Below the pieces are notes generated by a model. That model saw nothing but the letters and a program-made list of their open reading frames with translations. It was not told the DNA's origin and searched no databases. A stretch of DNA of 64,000 nucleotides from Schaalia cardiffensis. GTDB lineage: Bacteria; Actinomycetota; Actinomycetes; Actinomycetales; Actinomycetaceae. Shown here piece after piece: positions 18,980-27,755 of this stretch. The translations under genes were made by a program, and so were the position numbers. Each line of letters opens with the position of its first letter. The first letter of the stretch is position 1. Location: assembly GCF_016405145.1 (NCBI RefSeq), contig NZ_JAEKIA010000008.1:46257-110256 (forward strand). The letters are read 5' to 3'.

Positions 18980-19121
18980 TCCGATTCACCCTTCTTCGTT
19001 GAGGTACTTCTAATCTCACCACGTTTGACGCCTTTTGTCCCTATGCCGATTTAAGCTTTGCGTCCGCTTTTGGTGAATCTTCCTTCCGTGGAGCTGAATG
19101 CGGATCGGGCGAGATCCAGGG

Positions 19122-19394
19122 CTACAGCAGTTCATCATGGCTTCCCGTGCGCGCGAGGACCAAAACGCCATCCTTGTTAAACGAGTAAAGGAGAAGCCAA
19201 TCCGCTTGGATGTGCAACTCACGATAGGCGCTGAGGTTGCCGACGAGCTGGTGATCGCGGTGTTGCCGTAACCAATCGGTCTTGCGCTCTGCGACAGCGC
19301 GGATCGCGGTCTTGAGAGCACCCATGTCGTAATGCTTGCGTTTGAGGCGTTTGACGTCTCTGAGGAAGGCGGGCCGATAGAGGATCTCACGCAT
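19122..19394 (-). CDS. YafQ/RelE-family mRNA-cleaving toxin
   Basis: 90-residue predicted ribosome-dependent endoribonuclease toxin. The pattern FLRDVKRLKRKHYDM..L..AI..........HxL.G..........HI..DWLLLYSF..DGVLVLARTGSHDELL matches the YafQ branch of RelE, including the basic helix, the H-I-x-x-D-W block and the conserved C-terminal TGSHxEL with the catalytic His. Its ATG overlaps the end of the antitoxin gene by eight bases, as usual for translationally coupled toxin-antitoxin pairs. Confidence 0.92.
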   Translation of the reverse strand: MREILYRPAFLRDVKRLKRKHYDMGALKTAIRAVAERKTDWLRQHRDHQLVGNLSAYRELHIQADWLLLYSFNKDGVLVLARTGSHDELL

Positions 19395-19641
19395 TGTCGA
19401 TGATCGCGATCATTTCATCAAGGTCACCCACTGCGAGGGCAGGCTCGGCCTCGGCTTCACGCAACGCCCGCTCGTAGGGGAGAGCCCCTGGTTGGAAGGG
19501 GAGGCGCTGCTCGCGGACAACCTGTGTGAGAAACATGTTAATCGCCGTCGGCATGGGGATTCCCATGCGGTCCAGTGCCTCAGTTGCTTCTTGTTTCAGT
19601 TTTCGACTCGTTCGCACCTGAATACGAGTATCGAGCTTCAT
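19387..19641 (-). CDS. RelB/DinJ-family antitoxin
   Basis: 84-residue partner of the YafQ-type toxin. The N-terminal ribbon-helix-helix reads TRIQVRTSRKLKQEATEALDRMGIPMPTAINMFLTQVVREQRLPF, the DinJ signature; the acidic C-terminus (EAEPALAVGDLDEMIAIIDNA) would wrap the toxin. The ATG at 19641 has GAAGGAG upstream; an in-frame start at 19683 has none. The pair is expected to repress its own promoter. Confidence 0.92.
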   Translation of the reverse strand: MKLDTRIQVRTSRKLKQEATEALDRMGIPMPTAINMFLTQVVREQRLPFQPGALPYERALREAEAEPALAVGDLDEMIAIIDNA

Positions 19642-20222
19642 CAGATCTCCTTCGACACATAATGTGAGCCAATCGTACTCCATATGACACTATTGTCGCG
19701 ATCGAACGTTACTGCACGCGCCTCTCGGATTCGAGTGGTATACCCTCAATATCCACTGTGCCTGACCATTCCTTACTCTTCCCTCACCACAACCCCCGGC
19801 ACAGTCCCATGTCGTCAAGGGCGACGGCTGCTTCGAGGATTTCTGCGCACTCCGCACATGCTGCGCACACCGGGTAGCGTAGGTGTGTACGACATCGTCC
19901 CTTGAGTCGATGATCGAGTCGAGTTTGTGTCGTACGACAGTCGCCTTTCCCTCTCAGAAGAGCCACACGCAGTCTTCGTCTCCTCTGAGCAATCGTGGCG
20001 GATTCGAGGCGGAGTCTGTGTGTCAGCACCGTCATCACTGTTGAATCGACGCACCTACACGCCGTCGACCAACAAGGTTGCCGACCTCAACCAGCCCTGC
20101 CAGAACAAGTTGGCAAAGACAAGATCAAAGACCTTCCACCAAACCCGGGGATTAACCCCCTCGAGAAAGTGTCAAGTCCCGGAGTTATTCACATGCGTGA
20201 AGCAGGCATCCCCGCTCCCCTG
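19642..20222. other. Intergenic region with palindrome near 19930
   Basis: Region of 581 bases between the toxin-antitoxin operon and the lipoprotein gene. Near 19882-19945, GTGTACGAC and the perfect palindrome GTCGTACGAC bracket two direct GAGTCGA repeats, suggesting a protein-binding site or RNA structure. The antitoxin promoter should lie at 19642-19760, which is AT-rich. Open frames here (for example 19927-20397) run antisense into the lipoprotein gene and have no recognisable product. Confidence 0.45.
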
Positions 20223-20903
20223 TCACTCGAGTTCGGTGCCACCCCATTCGACGGCGGTGAATCCTTTTCGCAAAGGCGGAGCGGCGAACTCCTGCGGCAT
20301 GGTCTTTGTCGAAGCATCTGCCTTGGAGAACACCATGAACACCCGGATGAAGGTATCAGGCACCTCCTCGCGCCCCTGCTCGTCGGTGAAGGAATAGCGC
20401 ACCGCCGGAGCGTACTGATTCGTAGCGAAAGTGACCAGGGAATACGCGTTCTCCTGCATTCTCGGCGCCCAGAAGGTAATGAAATCCGCCGCCTCGCGAT
20501 CACTCAGCCCCTGAGTAGCCAATGTGCGCTCCAAGAAAGACACGACTTCATCCCTCGCGACGACACTACCTTCCTTCTGCGACCAGGCGACCTTCACGCG
20601 CCCCTCCCAGAACAAGGAGGGGTATTCGCGCCCCCGCGCATCCCTGAGGGTGCCGTCGTGGTGAGCCGAAACCGACCACTCGCCCTGCGTCGCTCCGTCC
20701 TCTGCAAAAGGCGCTAGGACCGGGTACGAGGACGTCAACACGCCGTCAATGCTGATGCCCACCCGGAGCTGAAGATCATCCTGCGGATACAAGTAGAGCA
20801 CCGGCTTATACGCGACCGGCTCCTCTTTCTCGGAAGCGCACGCCCCCAAGCCGAGGACACTCAAACCAAGAATGACGGCGATGAGAACGCGAAGACCTCT
20901 CAT
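20223..20903 (-). CDS. Lipoprotein of a KPVLYLYP-type family, function unknown
   Basis: 226 residues with a lipoprotein signal: MRGLRVLIAVILGLSVLGLGAC, lipobox LGLGAC with the modified Cys at 22. The mature part begins AYKPVLYLYPQDDLQLRVGISIDG, a motif I recall from widespread secreted proteins of unknown function that carry AKPVIYLYP. Later motifs W.V.AHHDGTLRDARGREYPSLFWEG fit the same family. The start at 20903 is chosen because it begins the signal peptide and has a G-rich site upstream; longer readings add charged residues before it. It is downstream of fba but separated by a strong hairpin. Confidence 0.82.
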   Translation of the reverse strand: MRGLRVLIAVILGLSVLGLGACASEKEEPVAYKPVLYLYPQDDLQLRVGISIDGVLTSSYPVLAPFAEDGATQGEWSVSAHHDGTLRDARGREYPSLFWEGRVKVAWSQKEGSVVARDEVVSFLERTLATQGLSDREAADFITFWAPRMQENAYSLVTFATNQYAPAVRYSFTDEQGREEVPDTFIRVFMVFSKADASTKTMPQEFAAPPLRKGFTAVEWGGTELE

Positions 20904-21024
20904 GAAACCCCCCGAAAACCCATCCGAAACGAATGATTGACGATTCGCCCGAAGCTTTGCGAAACACGAACCCCAAACCTTGGTGTCCCCTCGTTGGATC
21001 GCCACAAGAGCACGGGAGGAAAAC

Positions 21025-21062
21025 GGGGTGGGGCCCGAAGGGAATCCCCCGGGCCCCACCCC
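21025..21062 (-). terminator. Strong hairpin after fba
   Basis: GGGGTGGGGCCC (21025-21036) pairs perfectly with GGGCCCCACCCC (21051-21062) around a 14-base loop, about 87 bases past the fba stop and upstream of the lipoprotein gene. No U tract. Confidence 0.7.
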
Positions 21063-21149
21063 ATCAGATCCAGCTGACATCATCAGCCAAGACCTTCAGT
21101 CACGCGAGACTAATCAATGTCACGCGATACCGTTCAGCGGATCGACGAC

Positions 21150-22178
21150 TCAGGCCATCTTCGTGCCGACCGAGCCGAGGCGCTGGCAGGCCTCGACAAC
21201 GCGGGCAGCCATGCCGGCCTCGGCCGACTTGCCCCACGAGCGCGGGTCGTACATCTTCTTGTTGCCGACCTCGCCGTCAATCTTCAGCACACCGTCGTAG
21301 TTGCGGAACATGTGCTCCACGACGGGACGGGTGAAGGCGTACTGGGTGTCAGTGTCGACGTTCATCTTGATGACGCCGTTAGCGACCGCGAGGGCGATCT
21401 CATCGGCGGTGGAGCCGGAGCCGCCGTGCATGACCAGGTCGAAGGGACGGTTATCCTTCCAACCGATCTTCGCGGCGACCTCTTCCTGGATGGTGCCGAG
21501 GATCTCCGGGCGCAGCTTCACGTGGCCGGGCTTGTACACGCCGTGCACATTGCCGAAGGTGAGGGCGGTCAGGTAGCGGCCCTTCTCACCCATGCCGAGA
21601 GCCTCAACGGTCTTGAGGGCATCCTCGGTGGTGGTGTAGAGCTTCTCGTTGATCTCCCCGACAACACCATCTTCTTCGCCGCCGACGACACCGATCTCAA
21701 CCTCGAGGATCGTGTTCGCCTTCACGGAGAGCTCAAGCATCTCCTTGGCGATTTCAAGGTTCTCATCGAGCGGCACGGCCGAACCGTCCCACATGTGGGA
21801 CTGGAAGGTCGGGAGGCCACCCTTGGCGACCTGCTCGGCCTCGATCTCCATGAGGGGACGGATCCACGAGTCGATGTTCTGCTTGGCGCAGTGGTCCGTG
21901 TGCAGGGCGATGGTGACACCGTAGTTCTTCGCAACCTCAGTTGCGTAGGCGGCGAGAGCGAGGGAGCCGGTGACGCGGTTCTTGATCGTCGAGCCAGAGG
22001 CGTATTCGGCGCCGCCGACGGAGATCTGGATGATGCCATCGGACTCGGCCTCAGCGAAGCCCTGGATTGCTGCGGTAACGGTCTGCGAAGAGGTGATGTT
22101 GATCGCGGGGTAGGCGAACTTGCCTGCCTTCGCACGATTCAGCATTTCGGCGTAGACCTCAGGGGTTGCGATGGGCAC
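21150..22178 (-). CDS. fba: Fructose-bisphosphate aldolase, class II
   Basis: Zinc-dependent glycolytic and gluconeogenic aldolase splitting fructose-1,6-bisphosphate; 342 residues, the long class IIA form. Zinc ligands are in LHTDHCAK (about 107-114) and in the two later His motifs NVHGVYKPGH and VMHGGSGS; the phosphate and glycine loops GGEEDGV and KMNVDTDTQYAF are present. The start is a GTG at 22178 with AAGGAGG upstream, giving the usual N-terminus PIATPEVYAEML; the longer open frame adds a non-conserved leader. Monocistronic, with a strong hairpin downstream. Confidence 0.95.
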   Translation of the reverse strand: MPIATPEVYAEMLNRAKAGKFAYPAINITSSQTVTAAIQGFAEAESDGIIQISVGGAEYASGSTIKNRVTGSLALAAYATEVAKNYGVTIALHTDHCAKQNIDSWIRPLMEIEAEQVAKGGLPTFQSHMWDGSAVPLDENLEIAKEMLELSVKANTILEVEIGVVGGEEDGVVGEINEKLYTTTEDALKTVEALGMGEKGRYLTALTFGNVHGVYKPGHVKLRPEILGTIQEEVAAKIGWKDNRPFDLVMHGGSGSTADEIALAVANGVIKMNVDTDTQYAFTRPVVEHMFRNYDGVLKIDGEVGNKKMYDPRSWGKSAEAGMAARVVEACQRLGSVGTKMA

Positions 22179-22321
22179 AGGAGCCTCCTTATCAAATGAC
22201 AGTTTCGTCACTGTCAATCCTCCCACATTCGACGAAGCTGGCGCGAGGAAGGAAGTCCCGACTACGTGCACATTTGACACTCGACCCCTGCAAGAGTGGC
22301 CAGCTCGGGAGCCCTACAGAC

Positions 22322-22972
22322 TCACTCCTGTTCAGCGCTCAATGTCCGAGCGTGCTCCCACATGACGATCGCCGCCGCATGCCCCACATTCATCGAACGA
22401 GTCGAACCACGCTGCGAGATCTTCACCACACACTCACACAAGTCGATCATCTCCTCGCTGAGCCCATTCGACTCCTCCCCGAACACCAGGCACGCCCTAC
22501 GCGGCAACTCAGTCGACTCCAAAGGAAGGGAACCTGGCACATTGTCCACACCCACGAGGACGAGGCCGCGACTCGTACACGAATCCGCGAGCGCCTGCGC
22601 ACTATCCACATGGTCAACCTCGAGGTAGCGGTCCGTGACCATCGCTCCGCGACGATTCCAGCGGCGACGACCGACAATGTGCACGCGAGCGGCCCCCAGG
22701 GCGTTCGCGGTGCGCACAATCGACCCGATGTTGAAGTCATGCCCGAGGTTCTCGATCGCCACCTCGAAAGGCAAAGAACGTCGCTTGAGGTCCTCCCGGA
22801 TCGCGTCCATCGTCCAGTAGCGGTAGCGGTCCTCCACGTTTCGCCGATCGCCGAGGGCGAGGAGCTCCGGGTCGTATCGAGGGTCCTCGGGCACTGGCCC
22901 CTCCCAGGGGCCCACTCCACAAGATGGCCCGCCCTCGTTCATGGGACCTAAGGGGATGGTCTCGTCACTCAT
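22322..22972 (-). CDS. SpoU/TrmH-family RNA 2'-O-methyltransferase
   Basis: 216-residue SPOUT methyltransferase using S-adenosylmethionine on tRNA or rRNA ribose. Motif 1 is ENLGHDFNIGSIVRTANALGA with the conserved Asn and Arg, motif 2 LVFGEESNGLS, motif 3 ISQRGSTRSMNVGHAAAIVMWE, which form the knotted cofactor pocket. The N-terminal 50 residues are not conserved. The ATG at 22972 gives the family size; the frame stays open to 23032 and overlaps the divergent PH-domain gene. The exact target RNA cannot be read from the sequence. Confidence 0.9.
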   Translation of the reverse strand: MSDETIPLGPMNEGGPSCGVGPWEGPVPEDPRYDPELLALGDRRNVEDRYRYWTMDAIREDLKRRSLPFEVAIENLGHDFNIGSIVRTANALGAARVHIVGRRRWNRRGAMVTDRYLEVDHVDSAQALADSCTSRGLVLVGVDNVPGSLPLESTELPRRACLVFGEESNGLSEEMIDLCECVVKISQRGSTRSMNVGHAAAIVMWEHARTLSAEQE

Positions 22973-23030
22973 ATCGCTCACCGCGCCCACGATAGTGCCA
23001 ATGGACGGGAGAAAATGACAGGATGGGGGC

Positions 23031-23531
23031 ATGGCTCAGCTCCTGTCCAAGGACGAAATCATCGTCCGTCATATGCGAACCCACATTAAAGCGGTCCTCG
23101 GCAATATCATCGCCGAGATCCTCCTCCTGGCCGGTGGCATCCTCGCCACCGTCTACATGCCGCCAGAATGGGAGCCTTTCAGTCTCGCTTTCGTGTGGGC
23201 GATCGTCCTCGTCGCGACACTCCCCCTGTTCCTCGTGCCCGTTCTTCGTTGGGCGTCCTCCACTTACACGCTCACTTCGAAGCGTGTCATCACCCGCCAT
23301 GGCATCCTCAACCGTCGTGGCCATGATCTTCCACTGTCGCGCATTTCTGATGTCGCCAGTGAGCGTGACCTCGTCGATCGGCTCTTCGGGTGCGGGACCC
23401 TCACCCTGCAAACCTCCTCCGACGACCCGCTGGTCCTGCATGACATTCCGAAGATCGACTATGTGCAGCTCGAGGTTTCTAACCTCTTGTTCAACGATGT
23501 GCAAGGCGCGGTGGATGCCGACCCCGAGTAG
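23031..23531 (+). CDS. Membrane protein with bacterial PH domain
   Basis: 166 residues. Two membrane segments at about 22-42 and 52-70 (IIAEILLLAGGILATVYM; FVWAIVLVATLPLFLVPVL) are followed by a bacterial PH domain: YTLTSKRVITRHGILNRRGHDLPLSRISDVASERDLVDRLFGCGTLTLQTS, the standard bPH2 pattern. Function unknown; such proteins often act at the membrane. Divergent from the SpoU gene with 58 bases between. The stop codon lies within a 21-22-bp repeat that continues downstream. Confidence 0.88.
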   Translation: MAQLLSKDEIIVRHMRTHIKAVLGNIIAEILLLAGGILATVYMPPEWEPFSLAFVWAIVLVATLPLFLVPVLRWASSTYTLTSKRVITRHGILNRRGHDLPLSRISDVASERDLVDRLFGCGTLTLQTSSDDPLVLHDIPKIDYVQLEVSNLLFNDVQGAVDADPE

Positions 23532-23580
23532 GCCTGACTGAAACACGAGTAGGACTAACTGAAGCACGTGAAGCAAAAGG
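23525..23580 (+). repeat. Repeat copied from the PH-domain gene end
   Basis: The unit CGAGTAGGCCTGACTGAAAC, whose TAG is the stop codon of the gene, is followed 21-22 bases later by CGAGTAGGACTAACTGAAGC and then a truncated cgtgaagc. The repeat therefore starts in the last coding codons. Confidence 0.75.
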
Positions 23581-24333
23581 CGGGCCCGCTGGTGTCTCAG
23601 TGTCACGAGCTCATCAGTTCTGCGTGAGAAGCTCATCAGTTCTGCCGAATGGGCGAGTCGCCTCGGAACCGTGAGTTCCTTCCTCATGGCGGGAACACAG
23701 ATCGCTTCCAGCTCATCGCCTGGAGCGATGGGCCCCGGCCTTCTCGGCGCCGAGGCGGGAGGATTCATCGCAGGCGCACTCGAATCAGCGGGCTGATGTG
23801 GTTCTGGAGCCTCATTGCCGCTGGAAGCTACGGTGGCATTGAGTGTCGGCGGAGCACTGCCCGTCGGCGGAGCAGTAGTTGCGAGAGAAGGACATGAATC
23901 CCTGATTCCGCTACGAATGAGACGGAAGCTCATTGACGAGCCAACCCGTGACCTCGTTGATCTTCTGCGCCTAGAGAATCGTTGATAGCAAATCCCAGGC
24001 TCTGAATACCGGTCACCCGATCCTGCGCATTCATTCCTTCACAATCGGAGAAGAGCTGTGAGGATCAGGCGGACACCACGCTCGTGGACACGCGAAGAAG
24101 CAGGGCTCGCCCACGTCTTCGACTTGTGCCGAAATCCCAGATAACCATTCGCAGTGACAAGACCGACGAGTGTGACTTCACAGCCACGAGATTCACCACC
24201 GCGCCATGAGGTTCACTGACCCGTCCTCGTCCCCGACAATGCCCCGTCCTCGTCCCCGAAAAGACATGACGAATGCCCGTGTTTTCACCCACGAGCCGGT
24301 GACCGCGCATGCCCCGAGGCCTACGATGGAGAT
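23581..24333. repeat. Gene-free region with short direct repeats
   Basis: Holds AGCTCATCAGTTCTGC twice (about 23608 and 23630), CGTCGGCGGAGCA-type repeats near 23840-23880, and CCGTCCTCGTCCCCGA twice (about 24221 and 24244). CACGAGATTCACC/CATGAGGTTCACT is a related pair at 24186-24218. The open frames here lack family similarity or ribosome sites. The HAD gene promoter should be in the last 100 bases; none is obvious. Confidence 0.6.
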
Positions 24334-25158
24334 ATGACGATAATGAACAACGCGCCCAAGCCCCTCGCTGAGATGCCTCCCGTGGCAGCCTGGCTGTCGG
24401 ACATGGACGGCGTCCTCGTGAAGGAGAATCGCGCACTACCAGGAGCAAACGAGTTCCTTGACGCGCTTCGCCGCACGAACACTCCTTTCCTCGTTCTCAC
24501 GAACAACTCTATCTTCACGAACCGGGACCTTTCCGCGCGCCTGGCGAACTCCGGCCTCGACGTTCCTGAAGAGAGCATCTGGACCTCCGCGAACGCAACC
24601 GCCGCTTTCCTCGCCCAACAGTCCCCCAGATCTACCGCCTACGTCATTGGCGAGGCCGGCCTGACCACCGCCCTTCACGGCGCGGGCTACGTCATGACCG
24701 AGCAGGACCCTGAATACGTTGTCCTCGGTGAGACCCGAACCTACGACTTCAACTCCCTGACCCGCGCGATCCGACTGATCGAAGGCGGAGCGAAGTTCAT
24801 CGCGACGAACCCCGACGTGACCGGCCCTTCGGATGAGGGAACATTGCCTGCGACCGGTTCAATCGCGGCAATGATCACCGCGGCCACCGGCAAACGCCCC
24901 TACTTCGTCGGCAAACCGAACCCGGTGATGATCCGCGCCGGGCTCAACAAGATCGGCGCGCACTCCGAGCACACCGCAATGGTCGGTGACCGTATGGACA
25001 CGGACATTCAGGCCGGAGTGGAAGCGGGCCTGCGCACCCACCTCGTCTTGTCCGGGTCCACGTCTCGCGAACAGATCAAGGACTACCCCTACCGCCCCTT
25101 CGGCGTCCACGAAGGGATCGGGGAGCTCGTTGAACTGGTCAAAGCGCACGTCGGCTGA
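24334..25158 (+). CDS. HAD-superfamily subfamily IIA sugar-phosphate phosphatase (NagD-like)
   Basis: 274 residues, cytoplasmic. Motif I WLSDMDGVLVKEN with nucleophile Asp23 and acid Asp25, motif II VLTNNS, the C2 cap domain in the middle, the motif III lysine in FVGKPNP, and motif IV MVGDRMDTDIQAGVEAGL. NagD-type enzymes dephosphorylate nucleoside monophosphates or sugar phosphates; the substrate is not predictable. GGAG precedes the ATG at 24334 closely; an ATG three codons later (24343) is an alternative. The last 15 bases with the stop codon are duplicated directly after the gene. Confidence 0.9.
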   Translation: MTIMNNAPKPLAEMPPVAAWLSDMDGVLVKENRALPGANEFLDALRRTNTPFLVLTNNSIFTNRDLSARLANSGLDVPEESIWTSANATAAFLAQQSPRSTAYVIGEAGLTTALHGAGYVMTEQDPEYVVLGETRTYDFNSLTRAIRLIEGGAKFIATNPDVTGPSDEGTLPATGSIAAMITAATGKRPYFVGKPNPVMIRAGLNKIGAHSEHTAMVGDRMDTDIQAGVEAGLRTHLVLSGSTSREQIKDYPYRPFGVHEGIGELVELVKAHVG

Positions 25159-25173
25159 GCGCACGTCGACTGA
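25144..25173 (+). repeat. 15-bp duplication of the HAD gene end
   Basis: GCGCACGTCGGCTGA, ending in the stop codon, is immediately followed by GCGCACGTCGACTGA and then a decayed gcgcccgcc. One substitution separates the copies. Confidence 0.8.
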
Positions 25174-25305
25174 GCGCCCGCCTGCGCCGGGCGGGTCTGT
25201 GTTTGACTCGTTACGGAGTTCGGCTAGCGTGGATCCACCCTGCCTGGGTCGGGTGGATCTGCTCGTAGCCTCCACCCGGTGCATGCGCCCGCTAGGCTGG
25301 GAGCC

Positions 25306-25875
25306 ATGACGAACGACTCTCATAAGGCACGCCTGTCCGCCCTCGTGAAGGACCTCGCGGTCATCCACGAAAAGGTCACCCTCGCCTCAGGACGCGAATC
25401 CGATTTCTACGTCGACATGCGCCGGGCGACCCTCCACCATGAGGCCGCTCCTCTCATCGGCCACGTCATGCTCGACCTTCTCGAAGAGGCAGGTTTCGCG
25501 CCCGGCGAAGACTACGTCGCCGTTGGTGGGCTCACAATGGGTGCAGACCCGGTTGCCGCAGCGATGCTGCACGCCGCCGCTTCACGCGGACTCAACCTCG
25601 ATGCCTTCGTGGTGCGCAAGGCCGCGAAGGACCACGGGATGAAGCGCCGCATTGAAGGCCCGGACGTGAAAGGCAAGCGCGTCGTCGTCCTCGAAGACAC
25701 CTCCACGACCGGCGGCTCCCCCCTTGAAGCCGCGAAAGCCCTCCAAGAAGCTGGGGCCGAGGTCGTTGCCGTCGCAGTCATCGTCGATCGTTCCACCGGA
25801 GCGAAAGAACGCATTGAAGCCGAGGGATTCCCCTACTTCCACGCGCTCGGCCTCGAGGATCTCGATCTGGCGTGA
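25306..25875 (+). CDS. pyrE: Orotate phosphoribosyltransferase
   Basis: Pyrimidine biosynthesis: orotate plus PRPP to orotidine-5'-phosphate; 189 residues, as usual for actinobacterial PyrE. The PRPP-binding motif is VVLEDTSTTGGSPLEAAKAL (about 127-146), the lysine-rich flexible loop KAAKDHGMKRRIEG (about 106-119) and the N-terminal ASGRESDFYVDMRRATL match the family. The ATG at 25306 has GGGAG upstream; an earlier in-frame ATG at 25279 has none. No other pyr genes are nearby. Repeats start at the stop codon. Confidence 0.95.
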   Translation: MTNDSHKARLSALVKDLAVIHEKVTLASGRESDFYVDMRRATLHHEAAPLIGHVMLDLLEEAGFAPGEDYVAVGGLTMGADPVAAAMLHAAASRGLNLDAFVVRKAAKDHGMKRRIEGPDVKGKRVVVLEDTSTTGGSPLEAAKALQEAGAEVVAVAVIVDRSTGAKERIEAEGFPYFHALGLEDLDLA

Positions 25876-25985
25876 GACTGGTTTTCGACCTGGGGTGAGT
25901 CTGGCTCTCAAGTGTGAGTCCGGCTCCCAGGCGGAGGCAAGCCTGACTCTCAAGCCTGAGTCTGGCTCCAGGGGGATTTCTGAGC
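25866..25985 (+). repeat. Tandem repeat starting at the pyrE stop codon
   Basis: Units based on TGAGTCTGGCTCTCAAG recur at about 25874 (overlapping the stop), 25897, 25916 and 25963 with periods of 19-23, plus partial units (cctgactctcaag). The array reaches almost to the shared terminator hairpin. Confidence 0.75.
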
Positions 25986-25992
25986 ACAAAGG

Positions 25993-26021
25993 TCCTCGGC
26001 CCGCATAAAACGGGCCGAGGA
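25993..26021. terminator. Bidirectional hairpin between pyrE and the wall-repeat gene
   Basis: TCCTCGGCCCG (25993-26003) pairs perfectly with CGGGCCGAGGA (26011-26021) around CATAAAA. It lies between two convergent genes and can end both transcripts. Confidence 0.85.
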
Positions 26022-26036
26022 GCTGCACTCAGACGC

Positions 26037-27095
26037 TTAGCCGACCCACTTGCCGTCGAGCATAAAAGTATGCGGCTGACCATCGATCACCTGTGTCGTA
26101 CCCGCGAGCATCACACCCGATCCGGGCTGCAGGTAGTACCAGGAGTATCTCCACTGAATCCACCCGGTTCTCTTCACACCCGAGAGGTCATAGAAGCGCC
26201 ATCCATCGGAGTGTTGAACCCATCCGGTCGCCATCTCACCAGTGGGCTGAAGGTAGTAGTCGGCCCCGTCAACCGTGATGGAGCCCGTCTGCATCACGCC
26301 GGTTTGCGGATCCAGGTAGTACCACATACCACGGTCTGAAACCCAACCGCGCACTCCGGCACCCGAAGCTGAATAGAAATGCCACCTATGAGCGTGGTGC
26401 ACCCATCCGGTTGCCATCACACCATTGGGGTGAAGATAGTACTCTGCGCCGCCAGACATGATGGGTCCGGTGATCATTTCACCAGAGTCAGGATCCAAGT
26501 AGTACCAGATCCCCTCCTCGGTATGCCATCCTCCTAGGCGCTGCCCTGTCGCCGCTAGGCGGTACCAGCTCCCGTCCTCCTTGTACCAGCCTGTGCGGAT
26601 GAAGCCAGAAGCGTCGAAGCAATACACATCGGCATCAATGGTGGCCCAGCGAGAGGTCAGGAATGTGCCATCCTGATTCCGGTACTTCCAACGCCCGTTG
26701 TCGACAACCCAGGTTCCATCCTCGACTTCCATCGGGTGTTGCGCGCTGCCCTGCTGCGGCCCAGCCTGCACTTCTTCTCCGACTACAGCATCATCAGCTA
26801 CATCGTCATTAGCGGGGTTCGCGTTTTCCGGGCCGTTGACTGGAGCGAACGAGGATCTCGGCGCGTACTTGGCCTGGTGATCAGAAGACTGGGTAAGGTC
26901 CTCAGTCACTTCATCATCAGGATCCACAAGAGAGAACTTGCCTGAGGGTTCAAGGGAGCTTTGCGTCCATTCACCCTCTGGTGTTGAAGAATCCGCTGAA
27001 GGCGAGGCCATCGCCGTTCCAGCAAAAGAGGTCAGGGAGAATAGGGCAGTGCAGAGAACGGCGCCGGTAAAGGCGGAGTTCGGGAGGAGTTTCAT
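26037..27095 (-). CDS. Secreted protein with choline-binding-like wall repeats
   Basis: 352 residues. A signal peptide at 1-30 (LPNSAFTGAVLCTALFSLTSFAGTAMA) is followed by an acidic low-complexity region to about 115, then about ten aromatic repeats to the C-terminus (for example GWYKEDGSWYRLAATG, GWHTEEGIWYYLDPDSG, GWVQHSDGWRFYDLSG). No enzymatic domain is present, so it is likely a structural or adhesive wall-bound protein. It shares the repeat type with the L,D-transpeptidase at 1.9 kb and the next gene. The start has no strong ribosome site. The nature of the ligand in this organism is inference. Confidence 0.88.
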   Translation of the reverse strand: MKLLPNSAFTGAVLCTALFSLTSFAGTAMASPSADSSTPEGEWTQSSLEPSGKFSLVDPDDEVTEDLTQSSDHQAKYAPRSSFAPVNGPENANPANDDVADDAVVGEEVQAGPQQGSAQHPMEVEDGTWVVDNGRWKYRNQDGTFLTSRWATIDADVYCFDASGFIRTGWYKEDGSWYRLAATGQRLGGWHTEEGIWYYLDPDSGEMITGPIMSGGAEYYLHPNGVMATGWVHHAHRWHFYSASGAGVRGWVSDRGMWYYLDPQTGVMQTGSITVDGADYYLQPTGEMATGWVQHSDGWRFYDLSGVKRTGWIQWRYSWYYLQPGSGVMLAGTTQVIDGQPHTFMLDGKWVG

Positions 27096-27678
27096 CTACA
27101 GTCCTAGGGTCCTTATCGTTGGAGATGCGTGAATTACCTGCCCGACTGTACCAGTATTGAAAGATCTCACGCTGTGTAAGTGAGCCGAGCCTCACTGCCA
27201 TTAATGGCACTCAATTAACAATGTCGACACTTCGATTTGAGACAGGTTCTCGTCCTCGCCGTTTCAGAAGGTTCCTCGAAGGCGACATTTATAAAGACTC
27301 GTGAGTGGCAGCACATAGGAGATTGAGGGCACTCTATACCACTTACACAAGCGACCCGCCACCGGCGATCATCCATTCCTTTAGGGGTTCACCCCTGACT
27401 CGTCGATACCCTAATACGCCACCCCAAGGACGAGCAGGTGATTCGGGATTGTGAAAATACGTGCCATTGGACGCAGAGTCACATCACCCAAATGTTGAGG
27501 ATGACCATTGCAAAATTACACCACCCCAAGAAAGAAGCCCTCGCACAGAATTACTCCACCTCCGGGAAAGAGCCGACGTTAATCCTCACCCTGGAGCTAC
27601 ACGGGGATTGTTCATCGCGCGCGACACGCACCGTGACCACTATTCTTCTCCCGGCGACTGCGCCTCCTTGTATAAGGG
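27096..27678. other. AT-richer gene-free region with a 14-bp palindrome
   Basis: Upstream region of the 26-27 kb wall-repeat gene. The perfect palindrome TGCCATTAATGGCA lies at 27196-27209, about 100 bases upstream of the start codon, and is a candidate operator. The rest (27240-27678) is less GC-rich than surrounding genes; open frames such as 27438-27692 have no family resemblance. No mobile element ends are recognised. Confidence 0.45.
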
Positions 27679-27711
27679 TGGCGGCACCATAGCGAAGATA
27701 TGGTGCCGCCA
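27679..27711 (-). terminator. Perfect 13-bp hairpin after the wall-repeat gene
   Basis: TGGCGGCACCATA (27679-27691) pairs with TATGGTGCCGCCA (27699-27711) with a 7-base loop, 45 bases past the stop codon of the gene at 27756. Confidence 0.85.
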
Positions 27712-27755
27712 GCCAAAGGCTCTGACGAAAACGATGATCCGCGCTGCCGCAACCC

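Noticed and set aside
22965..23933. 322-codon minus-strand frame over the PH-domain gene
   Set aside because: Antisense shadow; the PH-domain reading has membrane segments and a clear domain.
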